DNA from: a virus
Length of the DNA stretch: 64,000 nucleotides
IMG/VR virus record: IMGVR_UViG_3300032116_000122
Coordinates: 1 to 64,000 of that record
Direction: 5' to 3' (one strand)
Positions 1 through 7,065 of this stretch are shown here, piece after piece. Every line of letters begins with the position of its first letter. The stretch's first letter is position 1. A program made the translations under genes and the position numbers. The notes below the pieces were generated by a model. The model had not been told where the DNA came from, did no database searches, and saw nothing but the letters and a program-made list of their open reading frames with translations.

Positions 1-308
1 TGGTGCTTTCGCGCTGGTTGTCTTGATGTGCTACATCACGTCACATTACGATTTGGCCAGCACTACACGACAGTAACAGTGTTAGGATTACCTACCATAT
101 TGTAGGCCTGTTACTACGCTTGCCGTGATACTGCCCACGGCTGCAACCTGTGTAATATAGAAACGGGAAGCCATTACACGTGCTTTGGTTTATGAACCAC
201 TACCCTATGGGATACACCCAACACGTTTCTATTGCGTGCCTGCACACTTATGGTCCTGCAGAACCATGCACTTAGTGCCTAGGTCGGCTGTACATCACCG
301 CCCAGATC
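1..308. other. Non-coding, hairpin-rich left end
   Basis: I see no convincing gene here. The stretch is rich in inverted repeats: 8-bp arms 72-79/108-115 enclose a second pair, CCTAC 91-95 and GTAGG 102-106; 9-bp arms ATAGAAACG 157-165 and CGTTTCTAT 224-232 enclose two smaller hairpins, TGGTT/AACCA near 185-198 and CCC/GGG near 203-211; and ATGGT/ACCAT near 250-267 flanks a CTGCAG palindrome. It lies downstream of a leftward gene, so it may be a 3' untranslated region or a structured RNA. The only open frames on either strand are very short and lack ribosome binding sites. Confidence 0.4.
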
Positions 309-524
309 TCAGCCCTTGAAGTTGCGACGAATCGCTTCCGGATCACCGATCCAGAAGAAGCCGGTGCCACAACTCTTGGCAAGCCACTCGTCAAGGAGTT
401 TATGATAGAACTCCTTGTCGACCAGCGGGCTGGACTCTTTCTCCAGCTCACCACATTCGTGACACACGTCACTGTGCACAGGACCCTTGCGGGTCATGTA
501 CTCTATCTCACCACAAAAGCGCAT
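309..524 (-). CDS. Hypothetical protein with Cys pair
   Basis: This is a 71-residue leftward gene. The ATG at 524 is preceded by a GAAAGGGGG ribosome binding site at a normal distance, which supports translation. The protein is mixed charge and has FCGE near the N-terminus and a CHEC pair near residue 21, which could bind zinc together with nearby His or Cys residues. I do not recognise a family. It sits just downstream (leftward) of the tRNA-Met gene and may share its transcript. GC content is higher than in the structural genes to the right, like the rest of this left arm. Confidence 0.5.
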   Translation of the reverse strand: MRFCGEIEYMTRKGPVHSDVCHECGELEKESSPLVDKEFYHKLLDEWLAKSCGTGFFWIGDPEAIRRNFKG

Positions 525-550
525 TTTGCGCCCCCTTTCTGTTAGTGGAG

Positions 551-623
551 TGGGGCGTGTAGGGATCGAACCTACGACCGAGGAATTATGAGTTCCCTGC
601 TCTAACCACTGAGCTAACGCCCC
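551..623 (-). tRNA. tRNA-Met (CAT)
   Basis: Read on the minus strand the sequence folds into a full cloverleaf. The acceptor stem is GGGGCGT/ACGCCCC, the D stem GCTC/GAGC, the anticodon stem GGGAA/TTCCT (one G-T pair) with loop CTCATAA, and the T stem GTAGG/CCTAC with a TTCGATC loop. The anticodon is CAT. The stem lacks the three G:C pairs of an initiator tRNA, so this is an elongator Met tRNA, or a tRNA-Ile2 if the C is modified to lysidine, which sequence alone cannot decide. The 3' CCA is not encoded; the discriminator is A at 551. Confidence 0.93.
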
Positions 624-834
624 AAGTGAGCATTTTTACGACATACTCAGGTCGGCGTGGTGCATAACGGATGCGGCTTATCCACGACTACCGCACCGGC
701 CCTCCGCATAATATTACCCGCAGAGGGGTGGGTTGAGCAGTATTGTTATGCCTTGCTCAGAGGCATCTGATTGACGGGTGGCAAGCCCCAGTTAGTCCCG
801 ACAGAAGGGGGAAGTCCTGTCTCGTGCCTTTTGA
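624..834. other. Non-coding spacer with hairpins
   Basis: There is no gene in this GC-rich stretch between the tRNA and the leftward gene at 835. It has an imperfect stem-loop at 700-727 (arms CCCTCcGC and GCaGAGGG, 12-nt loop), TGAGCA/TGCTCA arms near 733-758, ATGCC/GGCAT arms near 748-766, and GACAG/CTGTC arms near 800-820 around a G-run. The last one lies just past the stop of the leftward gene and could act as a weak terminator, but no clear T-run follows it. Confidence 0.35.
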
Positions 835-1083
835 TCAGATCTTGTTGAGGCAAAGCCGAGGCTTCGCCACGTACTGACCGATTCCGATGTTTGCACCCCT
901 GTAGATGCACTGGAGGCGCTCAGCCACGGGCTGGTTCTCGGGCGTGACACGTGGCCCACTCGCTTGGGTCAGCCAAGTCAAAGCGGTCAGGGCGTCTGCC
1001 CTGAGCCTGAGCCACTCACCATGGCTTGAGGGGTTTTCCCCCTCCAAGAGGAGCGCCAACTCCTCAATTTCCTTGATGTTCAT
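835..1083 (-). CDS. Hypothetical small acidic protein
   Basis: This gene encodes 82 residues and runs leftward. A longer frame begins at a GTG at 1113, but the ATG at 1083 has an AGGAAGGG ribosome binding site about 10 nt upstream, so I choose 1083. The N-terminus (MNIKEIEELALLLEGENP) looks like an amphipathic helix, followed by a Leu/Ala-rich helical stretch and a basic C-terminal tail. I see no recognised family. Its position downstream of the operator array at 1342-1416 suggests regulated early expression, which is inference. Confidence 0.5.
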   Translation of the reverse strand: MNIKEIEELALLLEGENPSSHGEWLRLRADALTALTWLTQASGPRVTPENQPVAERLQCIYRGANIGIGQYVAKPRLCLNKI

Positions 1084-1300
1084 TATTTTTTGCCCTTCCT
1101 GATAATGCTCCACTCAATCATGGTGGAGTCAATGGTTGATACAGTCAATAAGATCTTGCCAGTGCATGGATCAGCCAGTCTCGCAAGGGGGTAAGACGGC
1201 GATCAACACACACTGGCTTATGCTATGTATACGCCTATGTGCTAATAGCAACTACAAACGGGGGGTGAGTAGTGCTAAAGCAGACGTTGCACTCAGATAA

Positions 1301-1312
1301 CGTTGTACAACG
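1301..1312. promoter_or_regulatory. Perfect 12-bp palindrome
   Basis: CGTTGTACAACG is its own reverse complement. It lies 29 bp from the operator array and upstream of the leftward gene at 835-1083. A protein binding site is plausible; the binding protein is unknown. Confidence 0.35.
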
Positions 1313-1341
1313 AAAGCATAGGCCCATACATAGGCACAAGT

Positions 1342-1416
1342 TGTGACATTTGTCACATGGTAGTGACAATTGCCACACGGTGAGACATTTGTCACATGGC
1401 TATGACAATTGTCACA
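1342..1416. promoter_or_regulatory. Four tandem palindromic operators
   Basis: Four 16-bp sites start at 1342, 1362, 1381 and 1401, at 20, 19 and 20 bp intervals. They read TGTGACATTTGTCACA, AGTGACAATTGCCACA, TGAGACATTTGTCACA and TATGACAATTGTCACA, so the consensus is the palindrome TGTGACA-(A/T)2-TGTCACA. Spacing near two helical turns would put all four on one face of the DNA, as expected for cooperative binding of a dimeric helix-turn-helix repressor or activator. Short overlapping open frames here are a by-product of the repeat. The regulator is not identifiable in this window. Confidence 0.6.
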
Positions 1417-1500
1417 CTAGGCACCTCGTACTGGACGGCGCGCCGTTTGCGACGCTATCCGGTCCAGCCAGACGCAGGGAGCAGAGATGCTCCACACACT

Positions 1501-1531
1501 ACGGTCGTGGCAGAAACACGGTCGTGGCAGA
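1501..1531. repeat. Tandem 14-bp direct repeat
   Basis: ACGGTCGTGGCAGA occurs at 1501-1514 and again at 1518-1531, a 17-bp period, just before the terminator hairpin. The function is unknown; two copies alone are weak evidence for a binding site. Confidence 0.45.
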
Positions 1532-1541
1532 GGCAAAGAAA

Positions 1542-1569
1542 TAATGCCCCCCATTTCTGGGGGGCATTA
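1542..1569 (-). terminator. Terminator hairpin after leftward gene
   Basis: TAATGCCCCCC and GGGGGGCATTA form a perfect 11-bp stem around the loop ATTTCT. It lies 12 bp past the stop codon of the leftward gene at 1582-2172. On the minus strand the stem is followed by a short T-rich tract (TTTCTTTG). It would isolate that gene from the operator region. Confidence 0.7.
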
Positions 1570-1581
1570 CTCCTCATCAGG

Positions 1582-2172
1582 TCAGGCGTTGACGCCCAAC
1601 TTGGCGGAGGCGAGATTGCTCATCGCCACGAGACGCTCAAGGAACTTGCGTCCCTCAGGAGTCAGGGTGTCGAGAGCACACACCTTGGCGGCATGGTCGA
1701 ACCACGTCTGAGACACCTTGTCCATCTGGACTTGGTACTGCTCATTGGTCAGTTCATCCTTGCTCTTGGTCTCCTTGCCAATCCGCTGAAGCAACGTGTA
1801 AGCGTTCTTCTGCGTCTTGGCAGTTGCCAATGCCAGTTCCACTTGGTCCACTTCCTTCTCCATCAGGAGTTGGAACGCACCGTAGTAGTTGGTGAATGGC
1901 TGAGAACCGGCGAGCGACGACACGGTGTTCGGGAGCGACGCGAACCGTCCGAATGCGACGATGAGTCGCCCGAATCCGTTCGGAGCCTTGCCGATGGTTT
2001 CCGTCCACGCCTTGGCGACTTCCGAGGTTTCGACCTTCTCCGGAGAGAGTTGAGCGATCTCGTTCGCCACCTTGGCGAGGTCCGCGAAGAATGTCTCCGC
2101 AGCCGCGCGAGCGGTCTGGAACGCACCGTGTCGGCGGATACCCTCCGCCAACCTGCTGATTAGTGTGGACAT
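1582..2172 (-). CDS. Hypothetical helical protein
   Basis: This leftward gene encodes 196 residues. An upstream ATG at 2202 overlaps the ribosome binding site itself; the ATG at 2172 has AGGAAGG about 11 nt before it and is the better start. The protein looks almost entirely alpha-helical, rich in Ala, Lys, Glu and Leu, without Cys pairs, signal peptide or membrane segment. I recognise no family. Its GC content and codon choice (GTC, CTC, AAG, GAG) are clearly higher-GC than the genes to the right. That could mean separate ancestry or high expression. It ends at a strong terminator. Confidence 0.6.
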   Translation of the reverse strand: MSTLISRLAEGIRRHGAFQTARAAAETFFADLAKVANEIAQLSPEKVETSEVAKAWTETIGKAPNGFGRLIVAFGRFASLPNTVSSLAGSQPFTNYYGAFQLLMEKEVDQVELALATAKTQKNAYTLLQRIGKETKSKDELTNEQYQVQMDKVSQTWFDHAAKVCALDTLTPEGRKFLERLVAMSNLASAKLGVNA

Positions 2173-2454
2173 GAGTTGCCATACCTTCCTGCCCGTAGGC
2201 ATTATTCGGCTCGGGAATGAGCCTAAGTGGGGGCACGACCAAGCACTTGCGTGCTACGCGACTTGCGTCGCTAGGTGCGTGTTCCCTACCTACCACCATT
2301 ATGACGACGCCCACGATGCCTCCCCCGTAGGGCCCAGCCCCCAATGAGCACCCAACTACGCAATAGCCCTATTCTGCAACTTAACCGGTTACAACGTAAA
2401 GCCGCCCAACCGACAAGTGAGCTATAATAGACCTATTCTATTAGGAGGTAAACC
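2173..2454. other. Divergent intergenic region
   Basis: This 280-bp gap separates the leftward gene ending the left arm from the first rightward gene. GC falls sharply towards its right end. It contains the -10 element at 2423-2428; apart from short imperfect repeats around CTTGCGTGCTACGCGACTTGCG (2249-2270) I see nothing else. It should carry promoters for both directions. Confidence 0.4.
2423..2428 (+). promoter_or_regulatory. TATAAT -10 box
   Basis: A perfect TATAAT lies 26 bp before the ATG of the gene at 2455, with a strong AGGAGG ribosome binding site between them. No good -35 hexamer is visible at 16-18 bp, so this may be a -10-driven or activator-dependent promoter. Confidence 0.45.
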
Positions 2455-3300
2455 ATGGCTGAATTACTGAGGAATAGTAAAGAAACCTGGGTTGATGCTG
2501 ATGACTTTGGGGGGTCATTTGATCGTAACAGAACTTTCCGTCTCGCTGACCCTGAAGCTCATATACGTAGACTAACCTCATTTACCTCTGGTATGGGGAA
2601 TGTTGCTTCTACTCACCCAGTATTTAGTAACAAACGAATGTATATTTCTCCAACTAGAGGGGAACAACACGTACCTAGCAATCTGATCAGGGTTGACGAA
2701 CATGATGAAGGGCTGATCCACACATCAGGTCACCTAGATGAGGCTAACACTGCAGCTTTACGTTTCGGCTACAAAGACGTAAACGACTACACCAACCGTG
2801 TTAGGTCGGGGAATGTAGATAAAGATGTCGAATCTGCCAGTACGCACTTAATATCTACTAGAATGCCATATACCCATCATATAGATATCATACCTGGAGA
2901 GCCTGGGTGGAGAAACGAACATGATGCGTTTACCGCAAAACTTATTGCTGCCGAGCACGACCCGCATTGGGGGTATACTGTGGAAGACGCAAAGTGGCAA
3001 GCATTTGGAGATGACACACAGAGTAGTAACTTTAGAGAGGCCATGGGCGAGTTAAGACACAGAGTACGGGGGGTTCTGCGCGACCCCAGTTCTCCAAGAG
3101 CTCGTGAAATAATGGAACACGCATTAGCAAACCCTGTACATCAGCCACAGCTGAGAGGTTGGGACCCAGAGAGGTTTAGTCCACAATTCCTTAAAATAAT
3201 ACAGCAATCTCGTAGAGGTCACGATGTTGCAGAAGACGTAGTTGACCTTAGCACTGGTACTTGGGCCAAGATCCACCCAGACGAATACTTCCCAACGTGA
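2455..3300 (+). CDS. Hypothetical protein, 281 aa
   Basis: This is the first rightward gene, with TTAGGAGG ahead of its ATG and a TATAAT box further upstream. The 281-residue product is soluble, rich in His, Asp and Arg, and has no membrane segment, repeats or recognisable catalytic motif. The C-terminal third has helical Arg/Glu-rich segments. I do not recognise the family. With the next two genes it forms a short run of unassigned genes before the glycan island. A minor virion or host-takeover role would be a guess. Confidence 0.6.
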   Translation: MAELLRNSKETWVDADDFGGSFDRNRTFRLADPEAHIRRLTSFTSGMGNVASTHPVFSNKRMYISPTRGEQHVPSNLIRVDEHDEGLIHTSGHLDEANTAALRFGYKDVNDYTNRVRSGNVDKDVESASTHLISTRMPYTHHIDIIPGEPGWRNEHDAFTAKLIAAEHDPHWGYTVEDAKWQAFGDDTQSSNFREAMGELRHRVRGVLRDPSSPRAREIMEHALANPVHQPQLRGWDPERFSPQFLKIIQQSRRGHDVAEDVVDLSTGTWAKIHPDEYFPT

Positions 3301-3352
3301 GATTGAAGTATAGTTGGGGTAGTAAAAATTTGCGGGTTTGACTGAGGCGATT

Positions 3353-3709
3353 ATGGCTAAAATGAAAAAACTGTCTGATGAAGAAGTATTGAAGGCTGGG
3401 TACCGTGACGACCCGTATAAAGGTTATAACCCTAGTCGAATTAATGATATTACTGAACACAATCTAATTGGTAAGAAGCGTAAAGAGATAGCTGAGCATA
3501 ATAAACGCTATGAAGCATTGTCTAAGCCTGCAAATGACGCCAAACTGAATGCTGAGTGGTTCTACAGGACCAACCCTGATGTGGACCGCATGGACGATGA
3601 AGGTAACGTTATTAACAAACCTGACTGGAAAGCATGTTCTACTAACACCAGATACGGGAGCTTTTCTCACGGAAGCAACAACTGCGCGTGTAACGGCGGA
3701 AATTGCTAA
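3353..3709 (+). CDS. Hypothetical basic protein, Cys-rich tail
   Basis: The product is 118 residues. I choose the ATG at 3353 because GAGG lies 6 nt before it; the upstream TTG at 3338 has no such site. The N-terminal half is Lys-rich and helical. The C-terminus ends in a short Cys cluster (NNCACNGGNC), which could bind metal. I find no family. It follows the gene at 2455 and precedes the acidic protein at 3731 by 21 bp, so the three probably share a transcript. Confidence 0.55.
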   Translation: MAKMKKLSDEEVLKAGYRDDPYKGYNPSRINDITEHNLIGKKRKEIAEHNKRYEALSKPANDAKLNAEWFYRTNPDVDRMDDEGNVINKPDWKACSTNTRYGSFSHGSNNCACNGGNC

Positions 3710-3730
3710 TTATTGTATTAAGGATGAGCT

Positions 3731-4222
3731 ATGAACACAACATTTGACGACGACGAAGGTGACGACGAGCCAGATGAGTCTACTCCTCAGGAAGTGCGCA
3801 GGCGTAACCACCCGAGCATGAGTGGGCGTAAGAAGGTTTCTCCTCTAAACCCACGACAATTCTACGCTCAGGACATGCATTTTACGATGGTTAGAGACTT
3901 AACATCGGATGATGGGCAAAGAACACACCGAGAATACGCTATTGGTGAAGACTCACTAGATCAACCATCCGTAAAAACTCACATAACACCACTTTATGAG
4001 GGCTCATCTGACTGGCAAGTTAACATAATTGGGCCTAAAGGGCCTGTTAAATCACCATTTTGGGGTGTTTCATCTCGTAAAAGAGCCGAAATGGTCGAGC
4101 GCGGTATGGTAAGTCGACTAGCTGGACCCACTGGTGACATAACAAAGACAGCAGTTAGGCAGTATGATGACGTTCAAGAGGGTATAAAAGCCCTTGAACA
4201 GTCAGCAAACGAGGAAAAATAG
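3731..4222 (+). CDS. Hypothetical protein, acidic N-terminus
   Basis: The 163-residue product starts at an ATG with AAGGA about 7 nt upstream. Residues 5-20 are almost all Asp and Glu, followed by a basic stretch (RRRNHPSMSGRKK). The remainder looks globular, with beta-rich and then helical parts. An acidic tail next to a basic patch is common in DNA- or protein-binding phage proteins, but there is no recognised domain. It closes the first unassigned cluster before an AT-rich gap of 65 bp. Confidence 0.5.
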   Translation: MNTTFDDDEGDDEPDESTPQEVRRRNHPSMSGRKKVSPLNPRQFYAQDMHFTMVRDLTSDDGQRTHREYAIGEDSLDQPSVKTHITPLYEGSSDWQVNIIGPKGPVKSPFWGVSSRKRAEMVERGMVSRLAGPTGDITKTAVRQYDDVQEGIKALEQSANEEK

Positions 4223-4287
4223 TGTAAATTAGGTGTTTTAGGCTAAAAATTGCTTAAAAATCATAAATAGTTAAACTAGGAGGCATA

Positions 4288-4974
4288 ATGATCGTAGTGG
4301 GTACCACTTTAACTGCTTTTGCAATGGACCAACAGCCACTTTGGGCAAGTTGGCTTACTAACCTTGAATTGCTTAAAGCCAGCCACAACGAAGAGGTTTG
4401 CTATTTTGCTGCTATTGAGGTAGATAAGCGCGGATTAGAGCCATTTAAGCCATTAATTGACTCTTTAAACCTAATAAACGGTCAATATTTCTCATATTCT
4501 TACGATGACACCAGGACTGAGGTTACTAGTGGCAATAGAATCCCGCATATATGCGCTGGAAGGAATATTGTGCAAGATTTTGCATTAGCAAGGCACGCCA
4601 GTCATATTTTGTTCCTAGACTCTGACACAACTCCTGATCAGCAGACTTTCCCCAAACTTCTTGAAATGAACCACGATTTAGTAGGTGGTGAAGTGGGCAC
4701 ATACTGCCTATCAGGGCCTGTTGTTGACAAATACCCATTTCCAGTACAAGAACATTGGAATACAGCTGGTTATTTACTTGCTTCAAAAAGGGTTTACTCA
4801 AGAATTCGCTGGAGATGGGATTGGTCTTTGAGCGACGACCCATGCTACGCTATGGACGCTAAGGAATTCTTAGGAGTCCCAACGTACGTAAGAAAAGACT
4901 GCATTGGTAGGCACTACCCAGAGTGTATTTCTCCTTTAGAAAACCGAGGGTACAACAGAACTGTAGTAATTTAA
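4288..4974 (+). CDS. GT-A-like glycosyltransferase
   Basis: The 228-residue protein starts behind an AGGAGG site. It has features of a nucleotide-diphospho-sugar transferase with the GT-A fold: an N-terminal beta strand (MIVVGTTLTAF), an AGRN segment near residue 92, and an ILFLDSDTTPD segment near residue 107 whose DSD is a typical metal-binding DXD motif. A later WDWSLSDDP segment could help acceptor binding. It probably transfers a sugar to a virion protein, host wall polymer or DNA base; the acceptor cannot be read from the sequence. The gene is convergent with a second transferase. Confidence 0.65.
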   Translation: MIVVGTTLTAFAMDQQPLWASWLTNLELLKASHNEEVCYFAAIEVDKRGLEPFKPLIDSLNLINGQYFSYSYDDTRTEVTSGNRIPHICAGRNIVQDFALARHASHILFLDSDTTPDQQTFPKLLEMNHDLVGGEVGTYCLSGPVVDKYPFPVQEHWNTAGYLLASKRVYSRIRWRWDWSLSDDPCYAMDAKEFLGVPTYVRKDCIGRHYPECISPLENRGYNRTVVI

Positions 4975-5630
4975 TTATTAAATTTACTGTAGAACAGTTC
5001 TGCGTCATCTCCGGTCATAGCTAACAGTTCTGGATGAGCCGAAGCGGTAGTTGACGCGTAGTGAAGAACTGGAGCTCCTAAAGCTATACCGATTCTGTAA
5101 CCATGGCGAATTGTGTTTTCAAACAGCTCATCATCTCCGTACCATAGGTTATAACCTTCATCTATTGGCGGAACTACCCCCCATAGGTTACTTTTTACTA
5201 AAAATGCACAACCCCAAATTCCATATTTTCTATATGATCCATCACATTGTTTAAACCCAGCGGTAAAGTCTGATCCGTCAGACAAACTCCTATTGTAATT
5301 AAGACCAACAATACCCACAGTTGGATCATCCATCAAAACACGTTGGGCCACCTCTATTGAGTTTTCGTGAAGTTCTATGTCATCATTTAATAGAGTTACA
5401 GACTCATAACCATTTTCGTGGGCCTTTTTCCAGGCGTCGTTCCACATTCTGTAGAATTTCCAACCGTGGGCGTTGACTATTTCTCCCTGATGGTTGTTTA
5501 TGGCAGATACGCCTTCTTCAGAAGTGTGACCGTTGTCGTATATGACAACATCATAGTTTTTTAAAAAAGATAACAACGGAGATAACATTTGCCAATTTGA
5601 TCTAGTTGGAATTGCAATTAATGTTCCCAT
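4971..5630 (-). CDS. Family 2-like glycosyltransferase
   Basis: This 219-residue gene is the only leftward gene in the 2.4-47 kb stretch. It begins like a family 2 transferase (MGTLIAIPTRSNWQ) and has VTLLNDDIEL near residue 80, where NDD replaces the usual DXD, then a WGCAFLVKS segment and a YGDDELFENT segment typical of the acceptor/catalytic ED(E) region. It should transfer a sugar from a nucleotide donor. Its stop codon shares the four bases TTAA with the stop of the converging gene at 4288. The inverted orientation suggests insertion as a separate unit. Confidence 0.7.
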   Translation of the reverse strand: MGTLIAIPTRSNWQMLSPLLSFLKNYDVVIYDNGHTSEEGVSAINNHQGEIVNAHGWKFYRMWNDAWKKAHENGYESVTLLNDDIELHENSIEVAQRVLMDDPTVGIVGLNYNRSLSDGSDFTAGFKQCDGSYRKYGIWGCAFLVKSNLWGVVPPIDEGYNLWYGDDELFENTIRHGYRIGIALGAPVLHYASTTASAHPELLAMTGDDAELFYSKFNN

Positions 5631-5647
5631 ATTGACCCCTTTAGTAC

Positions 5648-5653
5648 TATAAT
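5648..5653 (+). promoter_or_regulatory. TATAAT -10 box
   Basis: A perfect TATAAT lies between the divergent genes at 4971-5630 and 5679. A TTGACC 10 bp upstream is too close to serve as its -35. The GAAAGG ribosome binding site of the next gene follows about 16 bp later. Confidence 0.42.
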
Positions 5654-5678
5654 TGAGCTGACGTTAGAAAGGTTTACA

Positions 5679-6230
5679 ATGACAAGACTATGTGATTTTG
5701 CTAAAGATACCGACAAACTGTCGGCTCACCAGTATATACACGTGTATGAAGCCCTATTAGAACCAATACGAAACACCGCAAAGAATGTTCTTGAAATTGG
5801 TATTTATTGGGGCGGCTCAATACGCATGTGGAAATCCTACTTTCCAAACGCAACGATTCACTGCATGGACGTTCACGACAACTGCAACGGATTTAAAGGA
5901 GAAGACCGCATCTCTCCTGTATACCTAGACGCGTACTCTGAGGAGGCTCTAGGCAAAGTGTCACATATTAAGTTTGATTTTATGATAGATGACGGCCCTC
6001 ACACCCTTGAATCTCAACAGTATTTTGTTAATAAATATAGTTCGTTGTTATCACCAAATGGAATACTAGTAGTAGAGGATATACCCCACCCTGAATGGAT
6101 ACCAGCGCTTACTGAGGCAACCCCTGATTCGTTAAAACCATACAGCTATGGTATTGACCGCCGATGGGTTCCAGGACGCAATAGCATAAACGACGAACTA
6201 ATATTTGTTATAGACAAACGGTATGTATGA
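5679..6230 (+). CDS. Class I SAM methyltransferase
   Basis: The 183-residue product resembles small class I methyltransferases found beside glycosyltransferases. Motif I is VLEIGIYWGGS at residues 37-47, which holds the SAM-binding Gly-rich loop; the acidic end of strand 2 is HCMDVHD, and FDFMIDDGPHTLESQ near residue 100 matches the motif IV region of this group. It probably methylates a sugar or a small acceptor in the same glycan pathway. It overlaps the next gene by 4 bp, so the two are translationally coupled. Confidence 0.75.
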   Translation: MTRLCDFAKDTDKLSAHQYIHVYEALLEPIRNTAKNVLEIGIYWGGSIRMWKSYFPNATIHCMDVHDNCNGFKGEDRISPVYLDAYSEEALGKVSHIKFDFMIDDGPHTLESQQYFVNKYSSLLSPNGILVVEDIPHPEWIPALTEATPDSLKPYSYGIDRRWVPGRNSINDELIFVIDKRYV

Positions 6231-6982
6231 TTGTTGATAGCTTTTTATTTGGCTGGGAACTTGACATGCTTGAGTGCCGCCTAATTGAGCTCTACGATGT
6301 AGTTGACAAGTTTTATCTTATTGAATCTTCAGTAACTTTTCAAGGATCTTCAAAACCCCTAATATACAAAAATAACTTAGATCGGTTTAAAGAGTGGTCC
6401 GATAAAATTGTCTATATTGAAGCAGAACTCCCAATAACCGACAATCCATGGGAAAGGGAGTACGCCGCTAGGGATTCTTTAAAAACGTATTTACAAGAAC
6501 TTAGTGACGACACAATTATCCTACACGGTGACGTAGACGAAATACCGACTAGAGAGTTTATTACAAACTTACCTAACACCCTGCGTTATGGGGAAATAAT
6601 CGTGCTTGATCATGCGTTCTATTCTATGGCTGTTGATTGGGAACACCCAGAAACAATTACTGGAATTGTAGTTAGTCACAAAAAGACTTTAAATAACTTG
6701 AGTATAAGCGCGTGGAGGCGAATGCGCACGACTACTAGGTCGGTAGCCAACGGTTGGCACTTTACTTGGCTGGGTGGCGAAGAGTTTATAAAATTAAAAG
6801 CAGCTTCTTTTTCCCACACTGAAACACATATTCAAGAATATATTCGACAAATGGGTGGGAAGCTGTATACTGATGGGTATCATGTTCTTGGTGAAAAACT
6901 CATACCTGTTGACATTGACAATACGTACCCTGAGTATATAAAGACACGGCGCTGCCCGCAAACATGGTTGCGCCCCCGCTAG
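6227..6982 (+). CDS. GT17-like glycosyltransferase
   Basis: The 251-residue product matches the pattern of glycosyltransferase family 17 (N-acetylglucosaminyltransferase III-like proteins found in many phages and giant viruses). It shows the N-terminal FLFGWELDMLECRLIEL segment, a VDKFYLIESSVTFQG segment, and the catalytic-type HGDVDEIP motif near residue 105. A GWHFTWLGG segment follows. It starts within the stop of the methyltransferase (ATGA). Its TAG stop touches the first base of the tRNA-Ile gene. It probably decorates a virion or surface glycan. Confidence 0.78.
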   Translation: MIVDSFLFGWELDMLECRLIELYDVVDKFYLIESSVTFQGSSKPLIYKNNLDRFKEWSDKIVYIEAELPITDNPWEREYAARDSLKTYLQELSDDTIILHGDVDEIPTREFITNLPNTLRYGEIIVLDHAFYSMAVDWEHPETITGIVVSHKKTLNNLSISAWRRMRTTTRSVANGWHFTWLGGEEFIKLKAASFSHTETHIQEYIRQMGGKLYTDGYHVLGEKLIPVDIDNTYPEYIKTRRCPQTWLRPR

Positions 6983-7055
6983 CCGGGTGATGCGTCCGGT
7001 TGACGCAAGGTGTCTTATAAACACCGGTAGACGGGTTCAACTCCCGTACCCGGCA
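6982..7055 (+). tRNA. tRNA-Ile (TAT)
   Basis: A complete cloverleaf is visible: acceptor GCCGGGT/ACCCGGC, D stem TGCG/CGCA, anticodon stem GGTGT/ACACC with loop CTTATAA, and T stem ACGGG/CCCGT around TTCAACT. The anticodon is TAT, which reads AUA isoleucine codons directly. Most bacteria use a lysidine-modified CAT tRNA for this codon, so a UAU tRNA is a notable phage addition. AUA codons are frequent in nearby phage genes. The 3' CCA is not encoded. The first base is also the last base of the preceding gene's stop codon. Confidence 0.93.
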
Positions 7056-7059
7056 CTGT

Positions 7060-7065
7060 TATAAT
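7060..7065 (+). promoter_or_regulatory. TATAAT box, possible leaderless promoter
   Basis: A perfect TATAAT begins 5 bp past the tRNA and ends 7 bp before the ATG at 7073. That gene has no ribosome binding site. The spacing would place the transcription start at the ATG itself. Confidence 0.45.

Larger units (their letters stand above)
1084..1541. other. Regulatory intergenic region
   Basis: This gap of about 460 bp between two leftward genes holds no supportable gene. It carries a perfect 12-bp palindrome at 1301-1312, CCTATGT/ACATAGG arms near 1232 and 1330, four tandem operator-like palindromes at 1342-1416 and a 14-bp direct repeat at 1501-1531. The density of symmetrical sites suggests the main control region of the left arm. 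Confidence 0.45.

Noticed and set aside
157-232. Cloverleaf-like fold considered as an extra tRNA
   Set aside because: Arm lengths, missing T-loop consensus (TTCRANY) and no proper anticodon arm rule out a functional tRNA.
700-727. CRESS-type rolling-circle origin
   Set aside because: Only the nonamer and a weak stem are present; no Rep gene, no iterons beside it, and the origin evidence at 49.1 kb is much better.
1396-2163. Plus-strand open frame of 255 codons across the operator and terminator region
   Set aside because: It reads through the operator array and terminator and is antisense to the leftward gene at 1582-2172, which has a good ribosome binding site and more natural composition.
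5632-5653. TTGACC plus TATAAT as a full sigma70-type promoter
   Set aside because: The spacing is only 10 bp, so the TTGACC cannot serve as the -35 of that TATAAT; only the -10 is reported.
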